A stretch of DNA of 64,000 nucleotides from Novosphingobium sp. KA1 (GCF_017309955.1 NZ_CP021247.1:2567001-2631000), one strand, 5' to 3'; counted from the stretch's first letter, positions 34,948 through 43,187 are shown. Program-made: numbers and translations. Notes: generated by a model from the letters alone, not told the origin.

Positions 34948-35822
34948 CCGACCTTTCAAGCGATTATGAAGGCGAATATCCGATCGTCGTCGAAGGGCTG
35001 GTCAATGCCTTCGACGGCTTCGTGGTGCATCAGGACTTGTCGCTGAAGGTCCGCAAGGGCGAGATTCTCGGCGTCGTCGGCGGCTCGGGCACGGGCAAGT
35101 CGGTGCTCATGCGCTCGATCATCGGGCTGCAGCAGCCGGAAGCGGGCGAGATCACCGTGCTGGGCCACCGCATGGGCGAATCCACCGACGAGGAAGGCAT
35201 CGACCTGCGCTCGCGCTGGGGGGTGCTGTTCCAGGGCGGCGCCCTGTTCTCGACGCTGACCGTGGGCGAGAACGTGGAAGTGCCGCTCAAGCAGTTCTTC
35301 CCCGAGATCGCCGATGCGCTGCGCGCGGACATCGCGCGCTTCAAGGTGCGCCTCGCCGGCCTGCCCGAAGAGGCGGCGGCGAAGTATCCCAGCGAGCTTT
35401 CGGGCGGCATGAAAAAACGCGCCGGGCTCGCCCGGGCGCTGGCGCTCGATCCCGAACTGCTGTTCCTCGACGAGCCAACCGCCGGGCTGGACCCGATCGG
35501 TGCCGATGCTTTCGACCGGCTGACGCGCGGGCTCGCGGATACGCTGGGCCTCACGGTGTTCCTCATCACCCACGACCTCGATACCCTGCACGCCATCTGC
35601 GACCGGGTGGCGGTGCTGGCGGACAAGCAGGTGATCGCGGTGGGCACCATCCCCGAGCTTCTCGCGCTCGACCATCCGTGGATCCAGGAATATTTCAACG
35701 GCCCGCGCGGCCGTGCGGCGCTGGGCGCCAAGGACCAGATTTCGAACGACAGCACCGCGGAGGCGAGAGTCCCCGCGCTACACGATAATTCCGGCGCCTC
35801 GTCGGGTGAGCCGGAGGCATAG
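34944..35822 (+). CDS. mlaF: Mla-type ABC transporter ATP-binding protein
   Basis: This is the ATPase that powers the MlaE permease. The 292-residue protein has Walker A GGSGTGKSVLMR and the Q-loop in WGVLFQGGALFSTLTVGENV. Its ABC signature is LSGGMKKRAGLARAL, a lysine-rich variant usual in Mla/Ttg2A proteins, followed by Walker B LLFLDEPTAGLDP and the switch histidine in LITHDLDTL. The 35 C-terminal residues are polar and probably disordered. The ATG at 34944 lies in the stop of mlaE, giving tight stoichiometric coupling. Confidence 0.96.
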   Translation: MTDLSSDYEGEYPIVVEGLVNAFDGFVVHQDLSLKVRKGEILGVVGGSGTGKSVLMRSIIGLQQPEAGEITVLGHRMGESTDEEGIDLRSRWGVLFQGGALFSTLTVGENVEVPLKQFFPEIADALRADIARFKVRLAGLPEEAAAKYPSELSGGMKKRAGLARALALDPELLFLDEPTAGLDPIGADAFDRLTRGLADTLGLTVFLITHDLDTLHAICDRVAVLADKQVIAVGTIPELLALDHPWIQEYFNGPRGRAALGAKDQISNDSTAEARVPALHDNSGASSGEPEA

Positions 35823-35831
35823 GGCAGCAGC

Positions 35832-36770
35832 ATGGAAACACGGGCCAATCACGTCTGGGTCGGGGCGGTCACGCTGATACTGCTGGCGGCGCTGGCGGCG
35901 TTCATCATCTGGATTGCCCGCATCAACGAGACCGCGCGCAACGAATACGACATCTTCTTCAAGCAGTCCGTCGACGGTCTGGCGAGGGGGTCGGGTGTCG
36001 ATTACGCGGGTGTTCCCGTGGGTCAGATCAAGGAAATCGAACTCTGGCCGCAGGACCCGAGCTTCGTGCGCGTGCGCATCCGGGTCGACCAGAAAGTGCC
36101 GGTGACGGTGGGCACCACCGCGACGATCCAGGGCAGCTTCACGGGCGTGTCCGACATCCAGCTCGAGGGCGCGGTCAAGGGCGCGCCGCTGCTGACCGAG
36201 CCGGGGCCGGAAGGCGTGCCGGTGATTCCGACCAAGCGGGGCGGTCTGGGCGAAATCCTCTCCAACGCGCCGCTGCTGCTGGAGCGTCTGGCCACGCTGA
36301 CCGAGAACCTCAACCTGCTGCTCTCGGACGAGAACCGCAAGTCTCTCACCGGGATCCTCAAGAACACCGACAAGATGACCCGGGATCTCTCCGCCGCTTC
36401 GCCGGAAGTGCGCAAGACCCTGGTCCAGCTTCAGGGAACGCTCGACCAGGCGACCAAGACGCTGGCCGCATTCGAGGGCGTTGCCGGCAAGGCGGACAAC
36501 CTGCTGGGCGATCAGGGCAATTCCCTGGCCGACCAGCTGCGCAAGACGCTCGCCTCGGCGCAGAAGTCGATGGACACGCTCGACCAGACCCTGCAGCACG
36601 CGCAGCCCGCCTTCGACAAGGTCTCGGGTGAGACGCTGCCGGCTGCCGAAGCGGCGATCCGCGATCTCCAGGCCACCAGCCGGGCGCTGCGGGCCGTCAC
36701 CGAGAAGATCGACGAACAGGGCGCCGGCGCGCTGCTCAAGGGGCAGAAGCTGCCCACCTACAAGCCTTGA
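35832..36770 (+). CDS. mlaD: MlaD-type MCE domain lipid-binding protein
   Basis: This is the membrane-anchored substrate-binding subunit of the Mla-type transporter. The 312-residue protein has a single N-terminal membrane helix (residues 9-30), one MCE domain (DIFFKQSVDGLARGSGVDYAGVPVGQIKEIEL) and a long helical C-terminal part rich in Gln, Lys and Leu. That part could form the hydrophobic tunnel or needle seen in longer MCE proteins. It is longer than E. coli MlaD (about 180 residues) and nearer the Ttg2C or MCE-coiled-coil type. It starts 9 nt after the ATPase gene and ends overlapping the following lipoprotein frame. Confidence 0.92.
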   Translation: METRANHVWVGAVTLILLAALAAFIIWIARINETARNEYDIFFKQSVDGLARGSGVDYAGVPVGQIKEIELWPQDPSFVRVRIRVDQKVPVTVGTTATIQGSFTGVSDIQLEGAVKGAPLLTEPGPEGVPVIPTKRGGLGEILSNAPLLLERLATLTENLNLLLSDENRKSLTGILKNTDKMTRDLSAASPEVRKTLVQLQGTLDQATKTLAAFEGVAGKADNLLGDQGNSLADQLRKTLASAQKSMDTLDQTLQHAQPAFDKVSGETLPAAEAAIRDLQATSRALRAVTEKIDEQGAGALLKGQKLPTYKP

Positions 36771-36781
36771 ACGGGCAAGCC

Positions 36782-37426
36782 ATGAAGAGGCTCGAGATGC
36801 GAACCGCCAAGATGATCGGAAACACGGTGCCGGGGATGAAAGCGGCCACGGGGGCGCTGCTGCTGACGGCCTGCCTGGCGCTGCCCGGCTGCATCAGCCT
36901 GGCGGCCAAGCCGCCCGAGCAGCTGATCCGCCTCACGAGCGAGGAAACCGCACCGGCAGGGGCGCAGGTGAGCGGCCAGCTGGCCGATGCCATCGTCGTC
37001 GCCGATCCCGAGGCCGATCGCAGCCTCGATGTCCTGCGGGTGCCGGTCAAGGTCGATGCCTCGGGCCTGGCCTATCTCAAGGACGCGGTCTGGACCGAAA
37101 AGCCGACGCGGCAGATGCGGACCCTGCTGGCCGAGACGCTGCGGGCGCGCACCGGCAAGCTGGTGGTGGAAGGCATCGGCTACGAGGTCTCCGGCAAGAC
37201 GCTGGTCGGCGGCCGCCTGCTCGACATGGGGTATGATGCGCCGACCCGTTCGGTCGTCGTGCGGTTCGATGCGATCCGCACGGAGCGCGGCGGACCGATC
37301 ACCACGCGCCGTTTCGAGGCGCGGGTGGCGGATGTGAAGCCCCAGGCGTCCAAGGTCGGGCCGGCGCTGAATCAGGCGGCCAACGACGTGGCGAGGCAGG
37401 TTGCCGACTGGGTCAAGGCGCAATGA
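36782..37426 (+). CDS. ABC-type transport auxiliary lipoprotein (PqiC/LPS-assembly-like)
   Basis: The protein ends the Mla operon. It belongs by context and layout to the ABC_trans_aux (PqiC-like) lipoproteins that accompany MCE transporters at the outer membrane. The lipobox LALPGC puts the lipidated cysteine about 37 residues from the start used here. An internal ATG at 36836 (MKAATG) would give a more usual 19-residue lipoprotein signal and may be the true start. The mature domain has the expected alternating strands (SLDVLRVPVKVDASGLAYL, then SGKTLVGGRLLDMGYD). No MlaA or MlaC gene is found here, so the periplasmic shuttle must be elsewhere or absent. Confidence 0.82.
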   Translation: MKRLEMRTAKMIGNTVPGMKAATGALLLTACLALPGCISLAAKPPEQLIRLTSEETAPAGAQVSGQLADAIVVADPEADRSLDVLRVPVKVDASGLAYLKDAVWTEKPTRQMRTLLAETLRARTGKLVVEGIGYEVSGKTLVGGRLLDMGYDAPTRSVVVRFDAIRTERGGPITTRRFEARVADVKPQASKVGPALNQAANDVARQVADWVKAQ

Positions 37427-37749
37427 ATGTGCGCCTGCGGGAAATTAAGTAATTAATGACAGTGTTTGTTATGATGCTTTGATTTTCCGAAAGCCTCTTC
37501 GATATTCTATTTATTCAATTCGAATATTCTTGACAGGCAATTGCCCGGTTTGTGACGGCGAGCGGGATTGCCCACGTTTGCAGGCTTTTTTTCAGGCCCC
37601 GCCAATGGCGCCTGTGGCGGTTCTGCAACGCCGGCGCCTTGCGGCCTCATAAGTCAACTATCTGACATTGCCTGAAATTTCTGCGCCTGTATCCGCCGCA
37701 CCTCTTCGCACAGGGGTGCGGGGGCAAGAACAAGATTGCAGGAGTTTCC
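37427..37749. other. A/T-rich intergenic region upstream of a barrel protein
   Basis: No gene is seen. The first 110 nt (37440-37540) are strikingly A/T rich for this genome, with overlapping palindromic words (TTAA repeats near 37445, GAATATTC near 37522). TTGACA lies near 37530 but has no convincing -10 partner at normal spacing. The region must hold the promoter of the gene at 37750. Its composition suggests a nucleoid-protein or UP-element-like control site. Confidence 0.45.
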
Positions 37750-38304
37750 ATGAAGAAGATCGCCATCGCGGCCACCGCCGTGCTGTTCGCCGTTCCGGCT
37801 GCCGCCAACGCACAGGCATACGTGCAGGCCCAGACCGGCCTCGACAGCGTGTCGGTCGATGGCGGTTCGTCGGAAGGCCTCACTTATGGCGTGGCCGCAG
37901 GCTACGACATCCAGGCCCGTGACGCCCTGTTCTTCGGTATCCAGGCCAGCGTTTCGGACAGCACCACCAAGGACTGCCTGCGCGATGTCGCCGTCACGGA
38001 CGACAAGCTCTGCGTGCGTTCGGGCCGTGACCTTGCAGCGGTTGCCCGCATCGGCACCAACGTTGGCGAGACCACCAAGCTCTATCTGCTGGGCGGCTAC
38101 ACCAATGCGCGGATCCGCGTGACCTACAACGACGGCACCAACAAGGACAGCGCCGGCACCAACCTCGACGGTTACCGCATCGGCGCCGGCTTCGAGCACG
38201 ACTTCGGCGGCAACCTGTTCGGCAAGGTCGAGTACAACTACTCGAACTACGAGCATGGCTTCAGCCGCCACTACGCTCTGGCCGGGTTCGGCGTGAAGTT
38301 CTGA
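37750..38304 (+). CDS. small outer-membrane beta-barrel protein
   Basis: The 184-residue protein has a clean signal peptide (MKKIAIAATAVLFAVPAAANA). An eight-stranded OmpA/OmpX-like barrel pattern follows, with alternating hydrophobic and polar residues and a terminal phenylalanine (LAGFGVKF). Two cysteines (DCLRD and LCVRS) could form an external loop disulfide. The family (OMP beta-brl) is used for many surface proteins, so no specific role can be given. A strong ribosome site (GGAG at 37740) and a good terminator suggest a highly expressed monocistronic gene. Confidence 0.85.
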   Translation: MKKIAIAATAVLFAVPAAANAQAYVQAQTGLDSVSVDGGSSEGLTYGVAAGYDIQARDALFFGIQASVSDSTTKDCLRDVAVTDDKLCVRSGRDLAAVARIGTNVGETTKLYLLGGYTNARIRVTYNDGTNKDSAGTNLDGYRIGAGFEHDFGGNLFGKVEYNYSNYEHGFSRHYALAGFGVKF

Positions 38305-38354
38305 TCTTTCGCGCGCAGGCGGCCTCGCGACCCGGCCGCGTGCGTTGCAGGGAG

Positions 38355-38387
38355 GCCCGTCCCGGCATTTGCCGGGGCGGGCTTTTT
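38355..38387 (+). terminator. terminator of the barrel protein gene
   Basis: GCCCGTCCCGGC pairs with GCCGGGGCGGGC (38355-38382, one wobble) around an A-TTT loop. It is followed by TTTTT. Confidence 0.92.
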
Positions 38388-38427
38388 CCGTTGCGGCAGG
38401 GACTTTTCCCCTGCTCCCGCGTTTCCG

Positions 38428-39120
38428 TCAGCGCGCCAGGTTGGCGAAGCGGATGGCCAGCTTGAAGGCCTCGAACCGCGCCGCGCGGCGTTCGGCGGCC
38501 TCCCAGTCCTCGCCCCAGAGCTCGACCTGCCAGTCTTCCTCCAGGTTCGCGGCCTTCCACAGCGCCTCGGCATCGGCGCCGGGCTCGACCGCGGCGAGGG
38601 CGATCGTCAGCGAGGCGGCCAGGCTCGAAAGCATGCGCAGCGCCGCCAGCGCGAAGGCATCCTGCCTGGCAAGAATGGCTTCGAGACGGGCGAGGGTCTC
38701 GGGCGGGACCGGCTTGTGGAGAATGCCCGAGACGCGCGGAAACGCGAGGCCATGGCGTGCCTCGATCCCGGCCAGCAGCGGTTCCCAGACGGCCAGCTGG
38801 CGCTGGTAGAGCGCATCCTCGGGACCGGCGCGGTAGCACAGCGTGTCGGTTTCGGCGTAAGGCAGGATCTCGCGCAGGGCGAGCGCGGGGTCGCCGGCCA
38901 TCGCGTCGAGCGCGAAGTCGGCAAGGTCGCGCAGCGGGAAGGTCGCGGTGTCGATCTCCTCGCCCTGGGCCGCCCATTCGGCGCCGAGCGCCTCCGCCAT
39001 GGCCATGGTGGGCAGGACTTGTGGGCGGCCGCCGGCGGTCTTGATGCCGCGTCCGTCGAGCAGAACGCGCCAGCCGCCGTCCTGCGGGGCCTGGGTGACT
39101 TCCTTGTAGAAACGCTTCAC
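38428..39120 (-). CDS. ATP12 family chaperone
   Basis: The 230-residue protein belongs to the ATP12 family, known in mitochondria for assembling the alpha subunit of the F1 ATPase and conserved in alphaproteobacteria. The family regions are visible: RFYKEVTQAPQDGGWRVLLDGRGIKTAG at the N-terminus, and ILPYAETDTLCYRAGPEDALYQRQLAVWEPLL in the centre. The start is a GTG at 39120, since no ATG precedes the conserved N-terminus in this frame. It is the last gene of a six-gene minus-strand operon, 13 nt after the small membrane protein. Confidence 0.92.
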   Translation of the reverse strand: MKRFYKEVTQAPQDGGWRVLLDGRGIKTAGGRPQVLPTMAMAEALGAEWAAQGEEIDTATFPLRDLADFALDAMAGDPALALREILPYAETDTLCYRAGPEDALYQRQLAVWEPLLAGIEARHGLAFPRVSGILHKPVPPETLARLEAILARQDAFALAALRMLSSLAASLTIALAAVEPGADAEALWKAANLEEDWQVELWGEDWEAAERRAARFEAFKLAIRFANLAR

Positions 39121-39133
39121 GGGGGAGTTCCGG

Positions 39134-39349
39134 TTACCTGGGGCTGCGCCACTTGCGCGCCAAGAGGCGGGGGATGACAAAGACGTCGATCATGCCATTG
39201 AGGATGAGCACGTAGCCGAGCCAGAGCGGCGCGTGCAGCGTGTTCGCGCCGATGGCGAGCCCGCCGACGACGCAGGCGACACCGAACAGGCGCACCAGTT
39301 GCATGATGATCCAGCGGGACCGGGCGGGATCCTTGGCGGCCGAGGTCAT
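39134..39349 (-). CDS. small two-helix membrane protein
   Basis: The 71-residue protein has two predicted membrane helices (about residues 14-35 and 41-60) joined by HAPLWLG, with a basic C-terminus (RLLARKWRSPR). I do not recognise a family. The start ATG lies within the stop of the HAD gene (ATGA overlap), so it is coupled to that gene, and the ATP12 gene follows at once. This coupling argues for a genuine gene in spite of its size. Confidence 0.75.
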   Translation of the reverse strand: MTSAAKDPARSRWIIMQLVRLFGVACVVGGLAIGANTLHAPLWLGYVLILNGMIDVFVIPRLLARKWRSPR

Positions 39350-39996
39350 GCGAGGAGGTGCTCCAGCAGTTGCTGCGGGGTTTCGAAGACCTTTTCGGCC
39401 CCGGCGGCGATCAGTTCCTCGGGATGGTGGTAGCCCCAGTCGACGCCGATCGCGCGGGAGCCGGCATTGGCGGCCATCCTGATGTCGTAGACGGTGTCGC
39501 CGATCATCACCGTCTCGCCCGGCCGTGCGCCGGCATCGTCCATCGCTTCCTCCAGCATCGCCGGGTGCGGCTTGGAGGGGTGGCGGTCGGCGGTCTGGAG
39601 GGTGACGAACAGGTCCTTGATGCCGTTCGCCTCGAGGCAGAACGACAGGCCGCGGTCGGACATGCCGGTGGCGACGCCCAGCGTCCATCCGGCGGCTTGC
39701 AGGCCGCGCAGCACATCGGCGATGCCCGGGAACAGCGGCTGCGAGACGCGGCCCTCGCTGCGGGCCTGCCGGAAAGCAAGCTTGTAGGCGTCGGCCATGG
39801 CATGCTGCTGCGCCTCGTCGCTGTCCGGCAGCAGCTGGCGCATGGCCTGCGGCAGCGACAGCCCGACGGCGCGGCGGATCAGCCCGCGCGAGGGGGCGGG
39901 AAGGCTGAATGCGGCAAACACCGCCTCCATCGCCTCGCAGATCGGGGCCTGTCCATCGACGAGCGTGCCGTCGCAATCGAAGACGGCGAATTTCAT
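39346..39996 (-). CDS. HAD-IA family phosphatase (phosphoglycolate phosphatase-like)
   Basis: The 216-residue protein has all four HAD motifs. Motif I is DCDGTLVDG with the nucleophile Asp8, motif II is VATGMS, the motif III lysine is in HPSKPHPAM, and motif IV is MIGDTVYDIRMAANAG. A helical cap follows motif I, as in subclass IA. Phosphoglycolate and other small sugar phosphates are usual substrates, but nothing here fixes one. Start and stop both overlap the neighbours by four bases. Confidence 0.9.
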   Translation of the reverse strand: MKFAVFDCDGTLVDGQAPICEAMEAVFAAFSLPAPSRGLIRRAVGLSLPQAMRQLLPDSDEAQQHAMADAYKLAFRQARSEGRVSQPLFPGIADVLRGLQAAGWTLGVATGMSDRGLSFCLEANGIKDLFVTLQTADRHPSKPHPAMLEEAMDDAGARPGETVMIGDTVYDIRMAANAGSRAIGVDWGYHHPEELIAAGAEKVFETPQQLLEHLLA

Positions 39997-40595
39997 CCGA
40001 CCAGATCCCTCATGAGTTGCGCCATCGCGCGCGAACCTTCGGATTCGAGCCCCAGCGCGACGCGTTCGCGTTCGTCGGCGGGTTTGTTCTGGGAAAGCTT
40101 GAAGGTCGGGCGCCAGGCCTGAACTTCCAGTTCGAAACCGACGATCGCGGCCTTGAGTCCGGCAAGATGGCCGGGTGAGACCTTGTCCATGGTCCAGGGC
40201 TGGCCCTGCGTCATGCGCGCCTCGTTGCGGGCGGAAAGGCCTTCGAGCAGGCCGGTCAGCCCCTCGTCGTCCATCGTGCGCACGCGGCCTTCCATTTCGA
40301 CGCTGACATAGTTCCATGTCGGCACCTGCTCGCTGCTTTCATACCAGCGCGGCGAGACATAGGCATCCGGCCCGTTCACCACCGCCAGCACGGTGGCGCC
40401 GGCGATATGGCGGGTGAGCGCATTGCCGCGCGCGAGATGGAACTGCACGGCGCCGTCACCGGTCCACAGCAGCGGGGTATGGGCAACGCGCGGCCCGTCC
40501 GGCGTGGCGGCGAAGATCATGCCGAAGCCGACCTCCTCCACCAGCGCTTCGGCCATTGCACGATCGGCCGGACGGAACTGCGCGTTGGGGTGCAT
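39993..40595 (-). CDS. PaiB-like FMN-binding protein
   Basis: The 200-residue protein has the PaiB (FMN-bind_2) layout. The N-terminus is MHPNAQFRPAD, the split-barrel flavin fold includes VAHTPLLWTGDGAVQFHLARGN, and the family's VPTWNYVSVEMEGRV and C-terminal FKLSQNKP motifs are present. Bacillus PaiB affects sporulation and protease genes, but biochemical roles are unclear. A flavin-dependent reductase is the alternative. It sits between the RluC homologue (1-nt overlap) and the HAD gene (4-nt overlap). Confidence 0.9.
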   Translation of the reverse strand: MHPNAQFRPADRAMAEALVEEVGFGMIFAATPDGPRVAHTPLLWTGDGAVQFHLARGNALTRHIAGATVLAVVNGPDAYVSPRWYESSEQVPTWNYVSVEMEGRVRTMDDEGLTGLLEGLSARNEARMTQGQPWTMDKVSPGHLAGLKAAIVGFELEVQAWRPTFKLSQNKPADERERVALGLESEGSRAMAQLMRDLVG

Positions 40596-41914
40596 CAGCG
40601 CTTGCCTCGCGGCGCCGAGGGGCGTGAACCGCCTGGACCGGACGGCTTGCGCGGGCCGGACGGCTTGCGGGCACCGGCAGGCTTGCCGGGGCCAGCTTTA
40701 CCGGGGCCAGTTTTACCAAGGCCGGGCTTGCCGGTCGCCTTGCGCGGACCAGCGGGTTTGCCGCCCGGCTTGGCCGCCGACTTGCCGCTGGGCTTCCCGC
40801 GCGAGCCGGGGCGTTCCGAGGCGCCGTCGCGGCGCGAGCGACGCTCGCCGCGGCGTTCCTTGCGGTACTGCTTGGCGTGGGCCTTGGCGGCGCGCTTTTC
40901 GTCGTCCTTGGTGAACTCCGGCGCGCTTTCGGGCAGTTCGGCGCCGTCGGCTTCGTCGAAGCCGAGCGATTCCATCGAGTTGGCGAAGTGCTCGGGCAGC
41001 GGCGCGGTCACGTCCAGCGGGGCGCCGTCGGGATGCTCGATGATCAGGCGGCGGGCGTGGAGGTGCATCTTGCGGCTGATCGTGCCGGAAAGGAACGCTT
41101 CCTGGCCGCCGTACTTGCCGTCACCGACGATCGGGTGGCCGATCGCCGCCATGTGGACACGCAGCTGGTGGGTGCGGCCGGTCAGCGGGTGCAGTTCCAC
41201 CCATGCGGCGCGGTTGCCCGCACGGTCGAGCACGCGGTAGCGGGTGCGGGCCGACTGGCCGCCTTCCTCGTCCACGTACATCTTCTCGCCGCCGGTGCCC
41301 GGCTGCTTGCCGATCGGCAGTTCGATCATGCCGTCGTTGATGCTGGGCACGCCGACCACCAGCGCCCAGTAGATCTTCTTGGCGCTGCGCCCGGAAAAGC
41401 GCTTGGAGAAGAACGCGGCGCTGCCCGGCGTGCGGGCGACGAGCAGGACGCCCGAGGTGTCCTTGTCGAGGCGGTGGACAAGCCGCGGGCGCGGGCCCTT
41501 GTCCGCGTAAGCGTCGAGCAGGCCGTCGACATGCTCCTTCATGCCCGAGCCGCCCTGGGTGGCGAGGCCGGGGGGCTTGTTGAGCACGATGGCGGCGCGG
41601 TCCTGCGTGAGCACCATGGCGTCGGCGCGCTCGATCTCTTCCTCGGTCAGTTCGCGGCGCGGGCGGGCGGCGCGCACGCCGGGCTGCTGTTCGCCGCCGG
41701 GAGGCACGCGCAGCGTCTGCCCGGCGGTGAGGCGGGTGTCGACATCGGCGCGCTTGCCGTCGACGCGGATCTGGCCGGTGCGCGCCCAGCGCGAGACCAT
41801 CGCGAAGCCGACTTGCGGCAGGTGGCGCTTGAACCAGCGGTCAAGGCGGACGCCTTCGTCGTCGTGGCCGACGGTGAACTGGCGGACGATATCGGTATTC
41901 TCTGGGCGACTCAT
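40595..41914 (-). CDS. RluA-family pseudouridine synthase with long basic tail
   Basis: The 439-residue protein is an RluC/RluA-type rRNA or tRNA pseudouridine synthase. It has an S4 domain (VRLDRWFKRHLPQVGFAMVSRWARTGQIRVDGK) and the catalytic motif HRLDKDTSG with Asp150. The final 105 residues are an extension rich in Lys, Arg, Gly and Pro with repeated KPxGK and GPGK units. It is probably disordered and RNA-binding, and the usual family member lacks it. The target base cannot be fixed, although RluC acts on 23S rRNA. It is coupled to crcB (4-nt overlap) and to the PaiB-like gene (1-nt overlap). Confidence 0.9.
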   Translation of the reverse strand: MSRPENTDIVRQFTVGHDDEGVRLDRWFKRHLPQVGFAMVSRWARTGQIRVDGKRADVDTRLTAGQTLRVPPGGEQQPGVRAARPRRELTEEEIERADAMVLTQDRAAIVLNKPPGLATQGGSGMKEHVDGLLDAYADKGPRPRLVHRLDKDTSGVLLVARTPGSAAFFSKRFSGRSAKKIYWALVVGVPSINDGMIELPIGKQPGTGGEKMYVDEEGGQSARTRYRVLDRAGNRAAWVELHPLTGRTHQLRVHMAAIGHPIVGDGKYGGQEAFLSGTISRKMHLHARRLIIEHPDGAPLDVTAPLPEHFANSMESLGFDEADGAELPESAPEFTKDDEKRAAKAHAKQYRKERRGERRSRRDGASERPGSRGKPSGKSAAKPGGKPAGPRKATGKPGLGKTGPGKAGPGKPAGARKPSGPRKPSGPGGSRPSAPRGKR

Positions 41915-42321
41915 GCGGCGCTCCTCATGATGGTAAGGCCGAGGAACAGCGCGCTAAGGCCGGCGGCCAGCGAAATCGCGACGTAAAACACGGCAAGCCC
42001 CGGTTGTCCGCGCTGGGCAAGCGCGACCGTATCGAGGCTGAAGGACGAAAACGTGGTGAAGCCCCCTAGCACGCCCACGCCGACAAGCAGGCGCAGGTTT
42101 TCCCCGCCGGGCGCCATGCGGCCGAGCCAGCCGGCGAGCAGGCCCATGACAAGGCTGCCGACGATGTTCACCGTCAGGGTTCCGTAAGGGAACGCCAGGG
42201 CGCGGGCGGGGCCGAGCAGGACGGTCCAGGCATAGCCGACGCTGAAGCGCAGCCATGATCCGACCGCGCCGCCCAGCGCCACCAGGCCGGAGGCGAGGAG
42301 GAAGGAAGGTTGGGGCATCAC
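41911..42321 (-). CDS. crcB: fluoride channel CrcB/FluC
   Basis: This is a small dual-topology fluoride exporter of the inner membrane. The 136-residue protein has four membrane helices with the family motifs GGAVGSWLRF and GTLTVNIVGSLVMG. It also has GGFTTFSSFSLDT, which holds the phenylalanine box and sodium site. It is the first gene of the six-gene minus-strand operon, and no fluoride riboswitch was recognised in the 150 nt upstream. A second ATG one codon in is equally usable. Confidence 0.94.
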   Translation of the reverse strand: MMPQPSFLLASGLVALGGAVGSWLRFSVGYAWTVLLGPARALAFPYGTLTVNIVGSLVMGLLAGWLGRMAPGGENLRLLVGVGVLGGFTTFSSFSLDTVALAQRGQPGLAVFYVAISLAAGLSALFLGLTIMRSAA

Positions 42322-42471
42322 GCCGCCTTAGCCGCGAATGCGCGGTTTTCCAATCGTGGTGCGCACCTGGCCTGTGCGGCAGCGATAGTTGCGTGTCTTT
42401 TGAACGGTTCGCGGAACGGCCTCTCTATAATTGTCCTTGGGTGCGACCCCACTCCGCAAGGAGAAAAAACG

Positions 42472-43167
42472 ATGCAAGTTTCATCCACGACCGGCGCGAT
42501 GGGCGCCATGTTCAATCCCCGGCAGGATATGGACGACAAGATCTCCACCGCGCTCAGCAGCGGGACGATCTCCGACACCGATGCCAGCGCGCTGGAATCG
42601 GCACTCGATTCGATCGGCAGTTCGCTGTCTTCGGGCAGCTCGGCGGATTCGGGCAGCCGGCTCGATCCCTCGCAGATGAAGGATCGAATCAATTCGCTGA
42701 TCGCGGATCAGGTGTCTTCGGGCACGCTGACGCAGGACCAGGCGAGCGAGTTGCAGTCCCTCTTTGCGCAGGGGCCTTCGGGCGCCGTGACGGCCGATGG
42801 CTCGGCGGCGGCCGGCGACGATGCGGCGCTCGGCGGCGTGCAGGGCGGCAGCGGCGGTATGGGCGGCCCGCAGGGCGCCGGTGGCCCGCCTCCCGGTCCG
42901 CCGCCTTCGGGTGCGGTCGGCGGTGCCGAGGAAACGGACGAAACCGAGGAAACCGAGGAAACCGACGAAACCGATGAGACCGACGAGACGGATGATACCG
43001 ATTCGACGGACGACACCGACGAGGCCGATTCCTCGAGCGAGGCGCGTGATGCGATTCTGGCCTTCCTCCAGAACCTGAAGGACGCGCAGGCCGCTTCCGG
43101 TACCTATTCGGCTGCGGGCCTTGCCGAATCCACGCTGTCGGGCCTGATCGTCGATCAACTGGCCTGA
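42472..43167 (+). CDS. acidic low-complexity protein with duplicated helical motif
   Basis: The 231-residue protein is not recognised as a known family. Its first 110 residues contain two related segments (MDDKISTALSSGTISDTDAS... and MKDRINSLIADQVSSGTLTQ...), an internal duplication with the IxSGTLTxxQASxL pattern. A Gly/Pro-rich linker follows. Then come about 33 residues of repeated Glu-Thr-Asp and Asp-Thr-Asp triplets (nt 42928-43030) and a final helical segment. The acidic repeats could bind calcium or act as a flexible spacer. No signal peptide is visible. AAGGAG at 42458-42463 sets the ATG firmly, and the reading frame is clearly coding. Confidence 0.8.
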   Translation: MQVSSTTGAMGAMFNPRQDMDDKISTALSSGTISDTDASALESALDSIGSSLSSGSSADSGSRLDPSQMKDRINSLIADQVSSGTLTQDQASELQSLFAQGPSGAVTADGSAAAGDDAALGGVQGGSGGMGGPQGAGGPPPGPPPSGAVGGAEETDETEETEETDETDETDETDDTDSTDDTDEADSSSEARDAILAFLQNLKDAQAASGTYSAAGLAESTLSGLIVDQLA

Positions 43168-43187
43168 TTGGCTCAAATCGTGTAAAA

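Noticed and set aside
42322..42471. Possible fluoride riboswitch before crcB
   Set aside because: The conserved pseudoknot sequences of the crcB motif could not be found on the minus strand of this short spacer.
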